From: Ancylostoma caninum
Taxonomy: Eukaryota; Nematoda; Chromadorea; Rhabditida; Ancylostomatidae
Length of the DNA stretch: 64,000 nucleotides
Assembly (NCBI GenBank): GCA_037903475.1
Contig: JBAJFG010000006.1
Span: forward strand, 311,501-375,500
Direction: 5' to 3'
How positions within the stretch are numbered: the first letter of the stretch is position 1; each line of letters opens with the position of its first letter. A program made the position numbers and the translations under genes. Below the pieces are notes generated by a model, which made no database searches, was not told the DNA's origin, and saw nothing but the letters and a program-made list of their open reading frames with translations. Positions 1 through 11,292 of this stretch are shown here, piece by piece.

Positions 1-226
1 CAGTCTCAAAAAATGTACGGGACATCTTAAAAGTTGTTGGCAGCAAGATACCGTGAGATAGACTGTAGAGATGTACTCTCAATGATATGGCATTAGCAAA
101 TACTTAGGAAACTGTAACGACAAAAGATATACGGAAATGTGTGGGCAGAAAAAAATGCACGGAAAGAAAGAGTAAGAGTAGAAGAGATGAGAAATGCAGA
201 TAATATAATGTGAGCGAATTTTTCAG

Positions 227-286
227 AAGCAGATCATCCTGAAGGAAGGACTGCGAGAGCAGGGCACGAACGCCGTCCGAACGTAG
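227..286 (+). CDS. possible 3'-terminal exon, 19 codons
   Basis: A pyrimidine-rich acceptor ending TTTTTCAG stands directly before a short open frame that starts in phase 0, reads KQIILKEGLREQGTNAVRT and stops at TAG. The peptide is charged and helix-like, and the acceptor matches the nematode consensus. That is all the support there is: no upstream exon was identified in the first 220 bases and the peptide resembles no family I know. A frame this short can occur by chance. Confidence 0.18.
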   Translation, partial: KQIILKEGLREQGTNAVRT

Positions 287-940
287 GAAGAGTAGACGGG
301 ATTTTGAAATAATAGGATGTTCCTCGAAAAGAGGATTAGTGCCAGAGAGGCTAGAGAAAAGCATGCATGTCCTGCAATGTTCTCCATCAATGAGTTTTGG
401 ACTCGGCGACCGTTTTGTGGAGTGAGATCAGCGGCGAAAAAATACTGATTCAAAATGACGCCTTTCTACATCACCTAGAAAAACACTACCATTCAGAAAA
501 TCTTCCATCAATCCTCATGAGATGAGCTGTAATTTATCTCTTCATCTCTGTGCTTGGTTTCAAAAAGCAACCTGAAGCCCCTGGGAATTCAAGGGAACAG
601 CTGCCGGGTCTGACAAAATCTGATATGATACCAAGAAAACATGGCAGCCAACGGGCTGTGCGCCAGCAGTCTTCTTCAGGAAGTTGGACGTAGTTAACAA
701 AATAGCACAGTGGCAACCGTTTAAGAGACAGCCGCAGCTCATGGCCGCTCTTGAGATTTTTATACTAATAGAAATGTCAGGAGCTACCGATCATAACAGT
801 ATTCGTGATAAAACTCCTAGAAATCCACTTCCAAGCACCTTCTTTTGGAGGGGTTTAGGAAAAGCGTAACGAATTTAAAAGATTTCCTCACCATCCACTT
901 CCTTGCCACAAACTATCATGTACATAATACTCACTTTTTA

Positions 941-1345
941 GACCTAAATAAAAATCGAATAACTTGTTTAATTTAGTAGCAAATTCTGAATCCAGTCCAA
1001 AAAATTGGAATGTAGAAAAAAAAGGAAAAACCGACTGCTATTATTCCTATATAGTTGCGCGTTTCCCTCCTTTTTGGAATTCCGAAAATTCAACATAGTC
1101 GAAATCAAATTTACGAAATCTATTGAATCTCAGACAAGCTGTCGGAAGGACGAGCAGCAGAAAGAGGCCTAGGTCATGTGGTTAAGAAACGAGAGACGGA
1201 AAGACTGAAAGATTTGGGAGGACTACAGCAGAGTGGAGTAGGAGGACAGCTGTCCTATATTTACAAGACTTACTTGTTAGGACCGAAGAAAAATCGAATA
1301 ACTTGATCAAATTAGTCGTAAATTCAGAACCCAATTCGAAATCGG
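941..1345 (+). repeat. direct repeat pair, about 60 bp each
   Basis: Positions 941-1005 and 1281-1340 carry the same sequence in the same orientation with scattered mismatches (shared cores AAAAATCGAATAACTTG and AAATTC-GAA-CC). They are 340 bp apart. They could be ends of a decayed element or a local duplication. No coding frame is conserved between them. Confidence 0.5.
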
Positions 1346-1374
1346 AAGGACAGGAGCAGCTATTCGGGAGCACC

Positions 1375-1432
1375 GCAGCAGAAAACCGGAAGAATCGCAG
1401 TTCACCTGTCGGTTCTTCCGGTTTTCTGCTGC
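1375..1432. repeat. perfect 20-bp inverted repeat (hairpin)
   Basis: The arm at 1375-1394 (GCAGCAGAAAACCGGAAGAA) is followed after an 18-base loop by its exact reverse complement at 1413-1432. The hairpin covers the 3' end of the coding-like frame at 1402-1734. It may be a short foldback remnant. Confidence 0.7.
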
Positions 1433-1734
1433 AGTCTTTCCGAAAATTTGTCTAAGATATAATGCATTATTGGTTCTAAGTATACTGGAAACGCATATCC
1501 TGTTCCTTTACCTAGATTCCAAACTTCCATAAAAAACTTCCCTCTCTTCATGTTACCAGCCAACGCTTCAAAATGTGCTCTCGTCAATTCGTTGGTTTCA
1601 AATTTTCCCAGAGGAGGATAAAGACACTTGTGCAGTGATGAAATATTGAAGTGCTCGTAAATCTGGAAGGTTTTGGTCTCAAAATAGATAAAGTGGTTCG
1701 AAACTTCAAGTTCGAGAGATGTATCATCAATGGT
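1402..1734 (-). CDS. unrecognised coding-like block, 110 codons
   Basis: The minus strand is open from 1734 to a stop at 1402, well beyond the first methionine. The frame reads like protein: a segment with HFIYFETKTFQIYEHFNISS, then KFETNELTRAHFEALAGNMK, then FMEVWNLGKGTGYAFPVYLE and PIMHYILDKFSERL. There is no signal peptide or membrane segment. I do not recognise the family. The last dozen codons run into the perfect hairpin at 1375-1432, so the true reading frame probably ends or splices near 1435. No canonical acceptor precedes it, so it may be an exon or a pseudogene piece. Confidence 0.35.
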   Translation of the reverse strand, partial: TIDDTSLELEVSNHFIYFETKTFQIYEHFNISSLHKCLYPPLGKFETNELTRAHFEALAGNMKRGKFFMEVWNLGKGTGYAFPVYLEPIMHYILDKFSERLQQKTGRTDR

Positions 1735-2107
1735 TTAGCAGAATTCTCACGAAAAAAGGCGTTAATTTACGTCTTTACGATGATTGGACAGTAATTTCCC
1801 ATTGCTTACGAGGAATGCACTTTCAGAAATTTCACAGAAATCAGCAATGGTCTATAGAATAGCAGTGGATCAGAAGGCTGCAGTAAGATGAACGATTCGA
1901 GAAAATAATGAAAGGGCAGAAAAATAAATGACCATAATTATGCGAAAGAGGGAAGGTACAATAGAAATTAAAGAGGAAGCGGGGCAAGATTCATTGCAGA
2001 ACCTCCTCTATAAAGACTGGTGAGGGTTCAGATTTCTCTAGTCAAAAATAATGGCCGAGATAAGGACTTCTCATCCGTCCCTTTTCTAATCGTGTTCTGA
2101 TGCTCAG

Positions 2108-2400
2108 GTTTTCAAGAGCACTGCAGAATGCAATGCGAATCTTTTGGAATTGAAGAGAGCTTTAAGAATCTCAGAAGTTCACAAGAAAAAAGGCTTTCAA
2201 AGCCAAACCATGGCCTCGTAGGTGCTTTCGTGCGGTATATCGTAGCCATGGAGGCGATCCAACTAATCGCAGTTGATTTCTGGACTTGCACTGGCCGTAA
2301 AGAAGCTTTCGTTAATGCGAACGAGGATATGAGCGGAAGCGGCAACGGCAGATGCGATTATACGTATTCCACTTACGTTGACATCGTCGGCAAGTCGTAG
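2108..2400 (+). CDS. possible terminal exon, unknown product
   Basis: The frame follows an acceptor-like TGCTCAG and stays open for 97 codons to a TAG stop. Its first methionine is at 2128. The peptide mixes charged and hydrophobic residues (for example MEAIQLIAVDFWTC) and ends with a Gly/Ser/Tyr-rich tail. No domain was recognised. The reverse strand is also open over most of the stretch, which weakens the case. The block ends about 110 bp before the TA-flanked element at 2514. Confidence 0.22.
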
Positions 2401-2513
2401 GGGCACTAGGAAACCTGCAGATAAACACTGCGCTTACGTATACGAGGGAGTCTAGACAGTTTCCGGATTAACAGTGAAGGATAAAAACCTAGACGTATCG
2501 AATGAAAGATATA

Positions 2514-3339
2514 CAGGGTGCTAAATTCTTGCACACCATATTTAGTACCACGACAGCAGCGAATTCAACACAATTGTTTTTGTAATAGCTCACAGTCGAG
2601 CGGGAGGCGCACCCATCGCGGCACGGAGCAACGATGTCATCGTAGAGCTGGAGCCACTTTTCAAGACAGAGCTGTTCTATTCTCATCAGAAAAATGGCTT
2701 AGATGTAAAATGCATAGGAGGATTCTGAGGTGAGAACGAAATTCCGCTTTCTCTCTTCCTGCAAGAATCTCATCATGTTTTCAAAAAGATGCCCGGTTGG
2801 AGCAAATTTTCTCAGTTTTTTTGTGGTTCACCACATTAACGTCACGCTCAACCTCACTTGAACAGCATTTTGGGTGAGAAGAGACATTGCTGCAATAAAT
2901 TCATATTCCATAGCCCAAACGTGACGTTTCAGCAAGACTCAAAAACTGTTCACGAAGCAAATGCGTCTACTGGAGTGATGTGCGGAGAAAATCCTGTGCT
3001 GACATCTAACTCTCATGCAACACTTATCTGAATCCGATGGACTGCTGCATGCTACCGATTCAAGGGGCAAATCAAGAGCTACATTATACAAAAGTACGAG
3101 CTCGTGCCATAAAGCTCAGGAAAAACTTTGGAAGGATTCATACAAAAAATACCACCGTGCCGCGATGGGTGTGCCTCCCACTCGACTCTAAGCTGTTACA
3201 AAAGCAGATGTTTACAAATTCCCGATTTTACAGGTTATTTAAGTTGCTATTGAGTTGGCATAGAGCTCATGCCATTAAGTTGAAGACCGGTGTTGTGGTG
3301 GTACTAAACATGGTGTGCAAAAACTTATGGCGCACCCTG
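2514..3339. mobile_element. Tc1/mariner-type inverted-repeat element, 826 bp
   Basis: The element starts CAGGGTGC and ends GCACCCTG, flanked on both sides by TA, the target duplication of Tc1/mariner elements. The inverted arms are long: 2514-2640 pairs with 3155-3339, including the shared segment GTGGTACTAAA-ATGGTGTGC. The right arm carries roughly 75 bp of extra sequence. The interior contains no transposase that can be read, so it is a non-autonomous or decayed copy. Confidence 0.75.
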
Positions 3340-3529
3340 TACATCCCTCCACCATTCCAAAATTCAGCACACTTTGTCCGATTTCTTTTTGGCCACTAAT
3401 TCTCTTCCTGCTGCAGTCTTTTTTCTTCAAACCGTTCAGAATCACCACAAATATATAAATAAATATAACCGTTACAAGCGGAATGTGTAGACCAGAAAAT
3501 GTATAAATCACACATAAAGGAGAAGCAAA

Positions 3530-3848
3530 ATGAGCGAGCGAATGAACGGACATATGAATGAATGAATGAATGAATGAATGAATGAATGAATGAATGAATG
3601 AATGAATGAATGGATGAATGAATGAATGAATGAATGAATGAATGAATGGACAGAATGAATGAATGAATGAATGAATGAATGAATGAATGGACAGAATGGA
3701 TGAATGAATGAATGAATGAATGAATGGACAGAATGAATGAATGAATGAATGAATGAATGAATGAATGAATGAATGAATGAATGAATGAATGAATGAATGA
3801 ATGAATGAATGAATGAATGAATAGATGAATAGAAGAATAGATGAATGA
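3530..3848. repeat. (ATGA)n tetranucleotide microsatellite, about 290 bp
   Basis: The core from about 3555 to 3821 is nearly pure ATGA repeats, interrupted by three GGACAG interruptions and single-base changes. Because 4 is not a multiple of 3, the minus strand stays open and translates as a repeating FIHS tetrapeptide. That open frame is an artefact of the repeat. Confidence 0.95.
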
Positions 3849-5475
3849 AACAAATTTGAAAGTGTACTTGTTTAGGTGAACATGTGGTTACTGAGAGAAA
3901 ACCAGGAATATTTCCTGCAAAGCCGTGTTAGTCAGATCCCCTCATCTGACCGAGACCGAACCTTTTTGCTCTGAAACTAACAACGGATTTCCGCTAGTGT
4001 CAAAGTTCCGGCTGCTATTGCACATAATTATCAAAATTTTCTATATTTTTACATGTATCTCTTTTTCTAATTACTTCAACCAACCTGGTTCCCAATCCGC
4101 CTATTTTTTTTACTAGAAATGTATTTGTGCTCCCTCATGCCCTTTAATTTAGCTTTTGTATGCGTAGGTAAAGAAAACACTACCCTGAGCTCTCCAAAAC
4201 TGAAAATCAAATGATATCCTTCCAAGCCCTACAATTTCCTCCGCGATTGACGGATATCCCTAGGAAGCAAGTTCAGTGAGACTTTCTAATCTCCCAGTTA
4301 CCCATAGCAACACTTTGACGACAACATATTTCTCAGACTCAAGTAGGATCTCAATTCTCCCGACTGTTACCCCAATTTCCTGCAAAGAACTCTTCCGAAT
4401 CGTGCAAGCAATGGTATGGCCCTTCGTAGAATTAATGAAAACTGGAGAGGAACGAAAAATAAAAGAGGGAAAAATTGTGGAATAATAGGTGATATCTGGA
4501 TGGGGGAGGGATGAGAAAGGCAGACAGTGGAAATAAGTGCTCAGCTATCGCGGCTTTCAAAACAAACTATCATACGTGTGCGCTTTCAAGAAACAAATAG
4601 ACGAAAGTCAAACGCACTGGGGATGATTAGATGGCGTGGATGACGTAAGACGCGAAGAACAAAGTAGGGACGAAAACAGTTCCCAGGAATTCAGGAATAA
4701 ATCGCTCAGTTCAAAGAATATAAATGATGAACGAATAAATGCATGCTCATCGCATGAAGACAGCAGAAAAAGCGATCAATGAGAGCGACAAAGAAGATAC
4801 TGAACCGTCGAAAACAACTGCCTATGTTTGCGTAGTGTGGTCTTTCAGACTCGCCGCCACACGCCTCTCCCGTTGCCTCTTAATGATTCATGGCAACCAT
4901 GGGAGCTCATTTCCAAAATTGCAGTTTTTAATCTGTTGGCGACAGCGCGCATCTGCAATGGGGCGTGCGTCGTTTTGCTCGCTTTCGAAAATGATGCTCT
5001 TGGGGAACGTTCTAAAATTTTTTTCAAAAACTCTGCGTTTGGAAATTGTATATTTTTTTCAATACTGAGGAACTTTGTGCACAATAACGAACAATATGCG
5101 ATGCTTCAGCAAGGAGGATCTTCCACTGGCTAGGGTCGTAGGCCGACTTCTTCGGCAAATCGCCTGTATTGTCGCCAACACCGCCACGACTCATTTGCGA
5201 TCACCGAGATCCCGCTACAAGCGCGAATGCCCCCGGGTCCAAGTCGACGGTCATCGCCTGGAGCATCCTCAGTCTTCGTCAGTTGTCGTTACCAGGCGGT
5301 CTTCACCAGCCTCGTCAGGTGGAAGATGTGTCGAAAGTTATTCCCCTTTCTCTTCTCCGCGTCTGTTCATCCTCCTTCTAAATGTTTTGTACTGAGAGCG
5401 AGATAAACCTAGACATGCAAGATGCTCTGTGATTGCTACTGAAATATAGGGTTCAACCCTTTCGTCGGTCGTACA
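3849..5475. other. no assignable gene
   Basis: Only short overlapping open frames are present. The two overlapping frames between 4739 and 5133 encode unremarkable peptides, and the GC-richer patch at 5160-5400 is open in several frames on the plus strand without a recognisable domain. No inverted repeat of note was seen. Confidence 0.4.
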
Positions 5476-5481
5476 TTTATT
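5476..5481 (-). terminator. AATAAA polyadenylation signal
   Basis: The minus strand reads TAAATAAATG right after the stop codon of the exon at 5481-5585. The signal is unusually close to the stop, which implies a very short 3' UTR. Confidence 0.45.
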
Positions 5482-5585
5482 TATCTTCGTTGCTCACTTG
5501 GGTTCCCACACCGGTCAAGTTCAGAGTTTATTAGCCTCAGGCATTGTTGTCGTGTAAGGGGGTCGGGACGCAGCATACCAAAATG
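5481..5585 (-). CDS. 3'-terminal exon with acceptor and poly(A) signal
   Basis: On the minus strand a textbook nematode acceptor (AATTTTTTTTTCAG) ends at 5586. It is followed by 34 codons in phase 0, beginning HFGMLRPDPLTRQQC and ending NPSEQRR, then a TAA stop. The stop overlaps an AATAAA signal at 5476-5481. Acceptor, frame, stop and poly(A) signal together make this one of the better exon calls here. The family is not recognised, and the upstream exon (at higher coordinates) could not be fixed. Confidence 0.5.
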   Translation of the reverse strand, partial: HFGMLRPDPLTRQQCLRLINSELDRCGNPSEQRR

Positions 5586-5699
5586 CTGAAAAAAAAATTG
5601 GAAATCTGGTGAGCAACGTCGTGAAACAGGTGAGAAGTAGTCGACTGATCTACGACAACCACGCGCCGCATCTCTGCCCACCTCTATAACTTTCTACCG

Positions 5700-6540
5700 A
5701 CAGATTTTATGGACTGTATATAACATCGAACTGAAAAGGGATGAATGGGGAGGAAAACTCCCCTAGCAGAGCATTCATAGATGCAAATGGTTCACTTCAG
5801 TGCCATGTTTGAAAGCAACGAAATAGCTTTGGGAAAAGAAAACAGATTTGTCAGTTTTCTACTTTGAACACCCAGTAGTCACAGTTTTTGCGTGCATGTC
5901 ACTGCATGATGTTGTACGAACTGCGAATACCAGTTCCTGACTAATAAAACCGGTATAGCAGCAACGCGAAACTCCATGCAACAAATGCGAAAACTCTTCA
6001 TCCAGCAATTGCAGAGAATATGAAATTTCTGATGAATAAATATGGTATTTCTTCAAAAAAAGACATGGATGATCGCCATTTTTGCGATAGCCATCAACGA
6101 TGGGGAATGGCTCTGCGACAAAAATTAGCCTTCTTTTGCTCCACTTTAGACAACGCACAGTATTGGAGAAAATGGAGCAACACACCAATTTCCAATTATG
6201 GCATCTAGCCGAGGCTATGTAAGGGATGATAGAAAAGCAAAACAAATCGCATGAGTATAAGCTCGTCATTTGGAGTCATTTTGGTGGGGAAACAGAAGTA
6301 TAGGAAGAAGGGCATTCGGATTTTTGATGGCTGAGACAGTGGAAGAGCAGCCGAATTTCTACCATCATCACCTTGATACCTGCATGAGTATAATTTCTCT
6401 TTCAACTTAGGTATGTTCGTTGAGAATTCTGAGAGGTGTGTAAGCCGCTCTTTAGTTGGTAACATTCAGCAAGGTTCCCCGGTTCCCATTCCCCTCCTCA
6501 CCAACACAATGAAGGATTATCGGATGAACCCACCTTAACA
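5700..6540. other. no assignable gene
   Basis: A 136-codon minus-strand frame (5859-6269) is present, but its composition looks like chance reading of noncoding DNA and it has no domain or clear splice context. Upstream exons of the gene ending at 5481 may lie here unseen. Confidence 0.3.
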
Positions 6541-6551
6541 TACGTACATAC

Positions 6552-6827
6552 CAGTGACGCACGCAGAAAGTGGGCGGGAGGGGGGGGGGTGGGGAAAAAA
6601 GTGGGGTCTCCGCGGCTTTGGGGACTCAGATGGAAAATAAAGGTAATAATAATATTAATTATAATAACAAATAATAAATGAAAATTATATTAAAAATAAT
6701 AATAATAACAACAAACAATCAGAAATAAACTTTAACATGATTTTCATTGGCATTGTAAAGTAATGTCGAAAATTTGGCGACCCATTCTCTGGGGGGGGGT
6801 CGCTCCTCCCCTCTCCGTCCGCTACTG
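6552..6827. mobile_element. hAT-like MITE, complete copy, 276 bp
   Basis: Ends CAGTGACGCACGCAG and (inverted) CAGTAGCGGACGGAG match the CAGTGGCGGA-type ends of hAT elements. It is flanked by GTACATAC and GTACATGC, 7 of 8 bases identical, which fits the 8-bp hAT target duplication. The subterminal G-runs and an A/T-rich AATAAT interior are shared with the copy at 29618-29894. There is no coding capacity. Confidence 0.8.
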
Positions 6828-7611
6828 GTACATGCACATATGCTTGTAGATGAAATTTCGCGAAAAAGAAAATATAAGTCAACAAATAGAGGAGAAATTG
6901 GCGACAGTTGGATGAGATGCGACGTCCTCCACAAGTGTCGGAAACAAGGCGAAAACTAGTAAAACCGTACTTGGTTGTAAAAATCAATGATCACATGACG
7001 CAACTGAGATAACGGAAACTTGGGCTGGAAGAAATGGTTCGCTAGAAATTATGGGAGGCAGATAAAAAGAATAAAGGAGCCCACCTTTACTTGTTAGAGT
7101 AAAAATTTCACATTCACAGTGAAATGCTCTTAGGTTCAGTAATTCTCTGAAAATAAACCGATTTGTGAAAGGTCTCCATTTAACCGTTGGGAGCATGTGC
7201 GAGAAGAACACACCACGCCTCAGCCAGAACCCATGTGTTCATGAATGAACAGATGACTTTGAAATCACTTTACTTGTGATGGATTAAACGCTTGCCGTCT
7301 CACTTTACATTGTAAAATCAGAAAAATGGCGTAAGACACATGGGTTCCATATGTTTGTTTAACACTATTACTGAGGCGGCTCGCGCCTATCCCTTTTTAC
7401 CCTGGATTCATGCACACAAGTGGGCGAGAAGGGGTGTGGTCTGTTCCTGCTCCTGTCACCACTGGTAAGTGGGATCCGTCCGCTGATAGTTCGTAAGGGT
7501 TCCGTTCGTGTATACCCATTTCTCATTCGTAAAACGTGTTCATCTGCGCTGAGGAGAAGGAGAGAGGGTAGTTTGGAGACAAAAACTTCCCGAGGAATTC
7601 CATAAATATGA

Positions 7612-7800
7612 CCACAATTACGAAATGAGTCACGTGCCAAACTGGGAGAAACTTTCAGGGCGTCCATCAAGGAAAAATCAGTTGTTAAAGCATGTTTCAC
7701 AGTGGACGATAGTTGGAGAGATGCCAGAGGGAAAAAGGCGCAGGAAGACGTGCAGCAACTGAAGAGTGCACTGAGAAAAGCTGGAAACATCACCACCTAA
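7612..7800 (+). CDS. coding-like terminal frame, 62 codons, no ATG
   Basis: The plus strand is open from 7612 to a TAA at 7798. The peptide is strongly protein-like: RNESRAKLGETFRASIKE, then VVKACFTVDDSWRDARGKK and EDVQQLKSALRKAGNITT. It is amphipathic and charged with no membrane segment. The frame has no upstream methionine, so it would be a terminal exon or a pseudogene fragment. The nearest AG acceptors (7625-7629) are weak. The opposite strand is also open for 142 codons over the same DNA, but with lower-complexity, leucine- and serine-rich content. Confidence 0.32.
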   Translation, partial: PQLRNESRAKLGETFRASIKEKSVVKACFTVDDSWRDARGKKAQEDVQQLKSALRKAGNITT

Positions 7801-8544
7801 CTATCTACTAAACTAACCTAACTACCTACTACCTAACAAATTACCTAACTACATATCGTTGCTTTCGAAACCGATTGTACTACACATAAGAGTTCCTATG
7901 CTAAGCGATCCAGCATAAATGTAACAGGAATCCTCATTTTATTTATTTAGTGCGCAAGAAATGATGCGACATACAAGGGAATACGTAAATCGTCACTAGT
8001 GTATACAAATTGGCTGCTTCCCCAAGAGACGTTAGCTACCGAAATAAATTCAAATATTCTCCAGAGAAACAGTTTTCAACAGGGCATCTCTGAGAATTCG
8101 TTAGATATGATGGGCGAGGTTGGTGTGAAATGAAACCCGCGTCCCTCTTGAGAACTTTTTGCCTTTCCCCTTGAACTAAGCAGATCTCTGGCTACCGACA
8201 TACTTCAGTATGAAGGTTCCCATAAGATATTTACACACTCTAGACTGGAGGTAGCACTTAAAACCACAATCAGAAACGTTGGCATGAAAATATTTGCTTT
8301 TCCTACATCCTCGAACTGATAATAGTTCTGGGCAAAGACTTTGCCGATAACGCTGATTTTGGGAAATGCTTATGATGTATTTCGAAGCCCAAGTTTGTCA
8401 ATATATCCTGTGCTAGCGTGGAAATCAGACATGATTTCAAACTGAAGAGCGGAAAGAGGTGTTGAGATGTCCCAGTGCCCGATTTCGAACGTTTTCGGGA
8501 AGTGGGTGTTCTGCGCGTTTTTCGGAAGAGAGTCTTGGGAGAGG

Positions 8545-8573
8545 CGTCTCCACCCCCCCCCCCTGTGTTCGCC
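8545..8573 (-). mobile_element. hAT-like MITE end, fragment
   Basis: A CGCCACTAC end preceded by a C-run corresponds to one terminus of the CAGTGGCG family. The other end was not found, so it is treated as a truncated copy. Confidence 0.3.
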
Positions 8574-8719
8574 ACTACACTACATGTAAAACCGGAAGTA
8601 AGGGTTAATGATGAAGTGAAAGGGGGTGGGCCATGCCTCTGTGCCTGGGATATTCAAAGAAGGGCTAGTCAGGGACATATGACCCTTCTTTTTTCTTCTG
8701 AATTTTCCATCGTGTTTGA

Positions 8720-8895
8720 TTAATGTCTGCCATCTTTCTGGTGATTTCGTAATTCGTCTCTAACAGAACTTCTGGTCTTTTTCAGTCAAAATCTGGGCTA
8801 CATAAGATTTGATATCCTCATCTTCTGTGGAGGTTTTCAAATTCAAGTAGGTCTGCAGCGATCGAAGTACATAAGTGGTCATGAGATGGCGCAAG
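8720..8895 (-). pseudogene. mariner transposase C-terminal fragment
   Basis: Read on the minus strand across frame breaks, this stretch gives the tail of a mariner transposase: remnants of the DYHLFRSLQ segment, then TEDEDIKSYVAQI, TEKDQKF and TKSPERWQ near 8730. Order and spacing match the 11.3-12.1 kb copies, and the DNA around CCATCTTTCTGGTGATTTC is nearly identical to those copies. The N-terminal half and catalytic positions one and two are missing. It is a truncated, frameshifted fragment. Confidence 0.7.
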
Positions 8896-8899
8896 AGAT

Positions 8900-10180
8900 C
8901 AGGGCTTTATGTATGTGCCACATCCCATACTCGGAATCAAGTGACGTTGTCGAATTACTGGTCCGATATGTTATCCACACAGAATGCGAATAAAATCTCG
9001 GGACGATCTGATGATAATGTTGTCCATGAATGCTGAATGCCTGACACATAGTATGGGACTGGGGTGATGTTCCTGGGGAAGGTGGTGCGTTTGGTACTGC
9101 AATACGACAGCCAGACGAATTCACAAGTCACAGAGCTCGAACACACAGCTATTTCCAAATACAGTGCTCCACGTCTCAAAACACCTGAAATAAAAATACC
9201 TGGGGAAAAGTTGCCCAGGTACAAGTGGACCTCGCACGGAAAATTGCAACATTTTGCCATGAGAAGCGTCGTCGGAAATTTTTTGTACGCCCAAGTATGA
9301 ACTACTTAAACTTATTACCTAATTTCAGACTGAAATAAGAGAGATAAAAAAGTGAAACCTTTGTTTAAAAAAAAGTGAAACCCTCTGCTTTGTTCCTGAG
9401 CTACAATCGAAATGCACAGCGTGAGAAAACATTCATTTTTTATGTTGTGGAAAATCGAAATTAACCGGAAGTTTCTGGCAAATTAGCGGAAATTGGCATT
9501 AAGTAGAGTTTCAGATAAGGCGAGGTGGAGAAATTGAAAATCAAAGAGGAAAAAGAACTATGGCATGATGGGTACTTGAGCGTGAAAGTATAAGCAATAA
9601 AAGCACATGTATTCACATAAGGCATGAATTTCTAGGATGTAGGGAGGACTTCAGGACCGATATTTAATTATTAACCACTTATTTATGCATTCATTTACCA
9701 CATTTTAGGATGCGACATATAATTAGCAGGGAAATAAGGAGAGACTTAAAGAAGCACAATGGAAAATAAATAAGATAAAGAAGGAAAACGCGGGAAGGCA
9801 AAAATGAAAGTGAGAAAATGTTTGCCAACTGTTGTATTAAACAGAAATGTAAATATTATAGTACAAATATTAACCACATGATCTGCCTAATAGCCTACTG
9901 AGAATCTGAGCAGTGGAAGTTCTCAGTTAATTTTTCTCCAGAAGTACTCAAGTATAAACATCCGTTACATTACATACGTATCTGGATTAACCAGGAAAAT
10001 CCCTGAGGAAGTGCCTTTAATGCAACTGAACGCTCTCTGCAGAGTCAGTCGGGAAGGACATGTTCTTCTGGAAGCGCTTCAGTTCTCTTCAAAGAGTTCC
10101 ATGAAAGGACAAATCAGAGTTACACTTCGCAGAAAGCGACTTCAATACGAGGAAGTCTCTCTGATGCAGCACAAATGGAC
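8900..10180. other. no assignable gene
   Basis: Open frames of 80-100 codons overlap on both strands at 8955-9300 without a recognisable domain. From 9300 to 10000 the DNA is A/T-rich and holds nothing I can name. Confidence 0.35.
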
Positions 10181-10188
10181 AGAATTGA

Positions 10189-10940
10189 AGGCAGCACCCA
10201 CGGAAAATTCCGTGCTCGAGATTTCTATGTTCTTTCAAGGTATTTTACTGCGCTGAAGACGAGATCTAGAGTCTCTGAAACTTGCCGAAACTGTGAAAAA
10301 CACTGTTTTTTACAAGCCTTCTATTCAATGCCTCGACATGGGTTGGTTCGAGTTGCGCAAGCCCTGGGGTGCCGACCGATCGAAAAAAAATCGATGATGC
10401 CGTTTTTTCGTCACTTTTTTCCCTGGGCAGTTACTTGTTTAAGATGTTTGCGTCTTTTTCGTTGGAGACCAAAAGAAGTAATCATTAGAGGAAGTGCAAC
10501 AGCAAAGAGGTAAGCTACTGAAAAAGAAGTCAAAACGACCCCAAAAAATACGAAATTAAGTCAAATTCAAAATTCGCAAATAAAATTCCCCAACAAATAA
10601 ATGAACGGTCTTGTTTGCAAGAAGAGGAAGAAAATAGGATTTTATTAACCTAAAGCAAAAATACAAGAGAACGTTAAAAGAGATTAGGGGAAAAGTAAAT
10701 GGATTGTGAAACAGCTGATGCTGCCATTGGTCACGCTCCAAAAGGCATTCCAGCTCTGGTTCAAGCGCGACAACTCGTACGAGGAATGGCTGGATTGAAA
10801 TGTTGAAATGAGGTTGTATTTGTGATATCTCGGAGAACACAGAGCTTCCTACAGCACTACTGTGCAGAATTGTCGGGTTTATGCCTCGGGCTCCAGAACA
10901 CTTGAAATCTCAGACACGAGATCTATCGTGGGTGCTGCCT
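10189..10940. mobile_element. piggyBac-like MITE, 752 bp
   Basis: It starts AGGCAGCACCCACG after TTGA and ends CGTGGGTGCTGCCT before TTAA. The ends match two other copies in the window (45336-45757 and 52674-53136) that have perfect TTAA flanks, the piggyBac target. Inverted similarity continues inward for about 40 bp. No transposase was seen inside. This copy is longer than the other two and has one mutated target repeat. Confidence 0.6.
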
Positions 10941-11292
10941 TTAAGTGAGTCAGAAAAGCACAGGCGCAGTGCCTTCAGCCTTATCTGATGGCCCTTTTCT
11001 CCGCCTACTTGGCGCCATTTTACTAGTGAAAACAACAGGGAAGCGAGCAGTCGTTGGTTAGTCATGTGGTTGCCACCCGGATGTTCTCCGAAAGAGTGAT
11101 TATCTGCAAGGTATCATTTATCCCTGTCTTTCTAAGCAGTTTTTCGCTGATCATGAGATTAGAGGTGATAACAAGCAGAAAATGAGACAGAATGAAGAGA
11201 AGAACCCGTTGGATGAAGAAACTACAGACATCAAGAAACCCGCGAATATGAGGTTGCGCCAGAAATGTTAGGTTCGCTTCGGGAAGTAAATG

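Noticed and set aside
3275..3853. 192-codon open frame with repeated FIHS
   Set aside because: It is the translation of the ATGA microsatellite. A four-base repeat keeps all frames of that strand open without coding.
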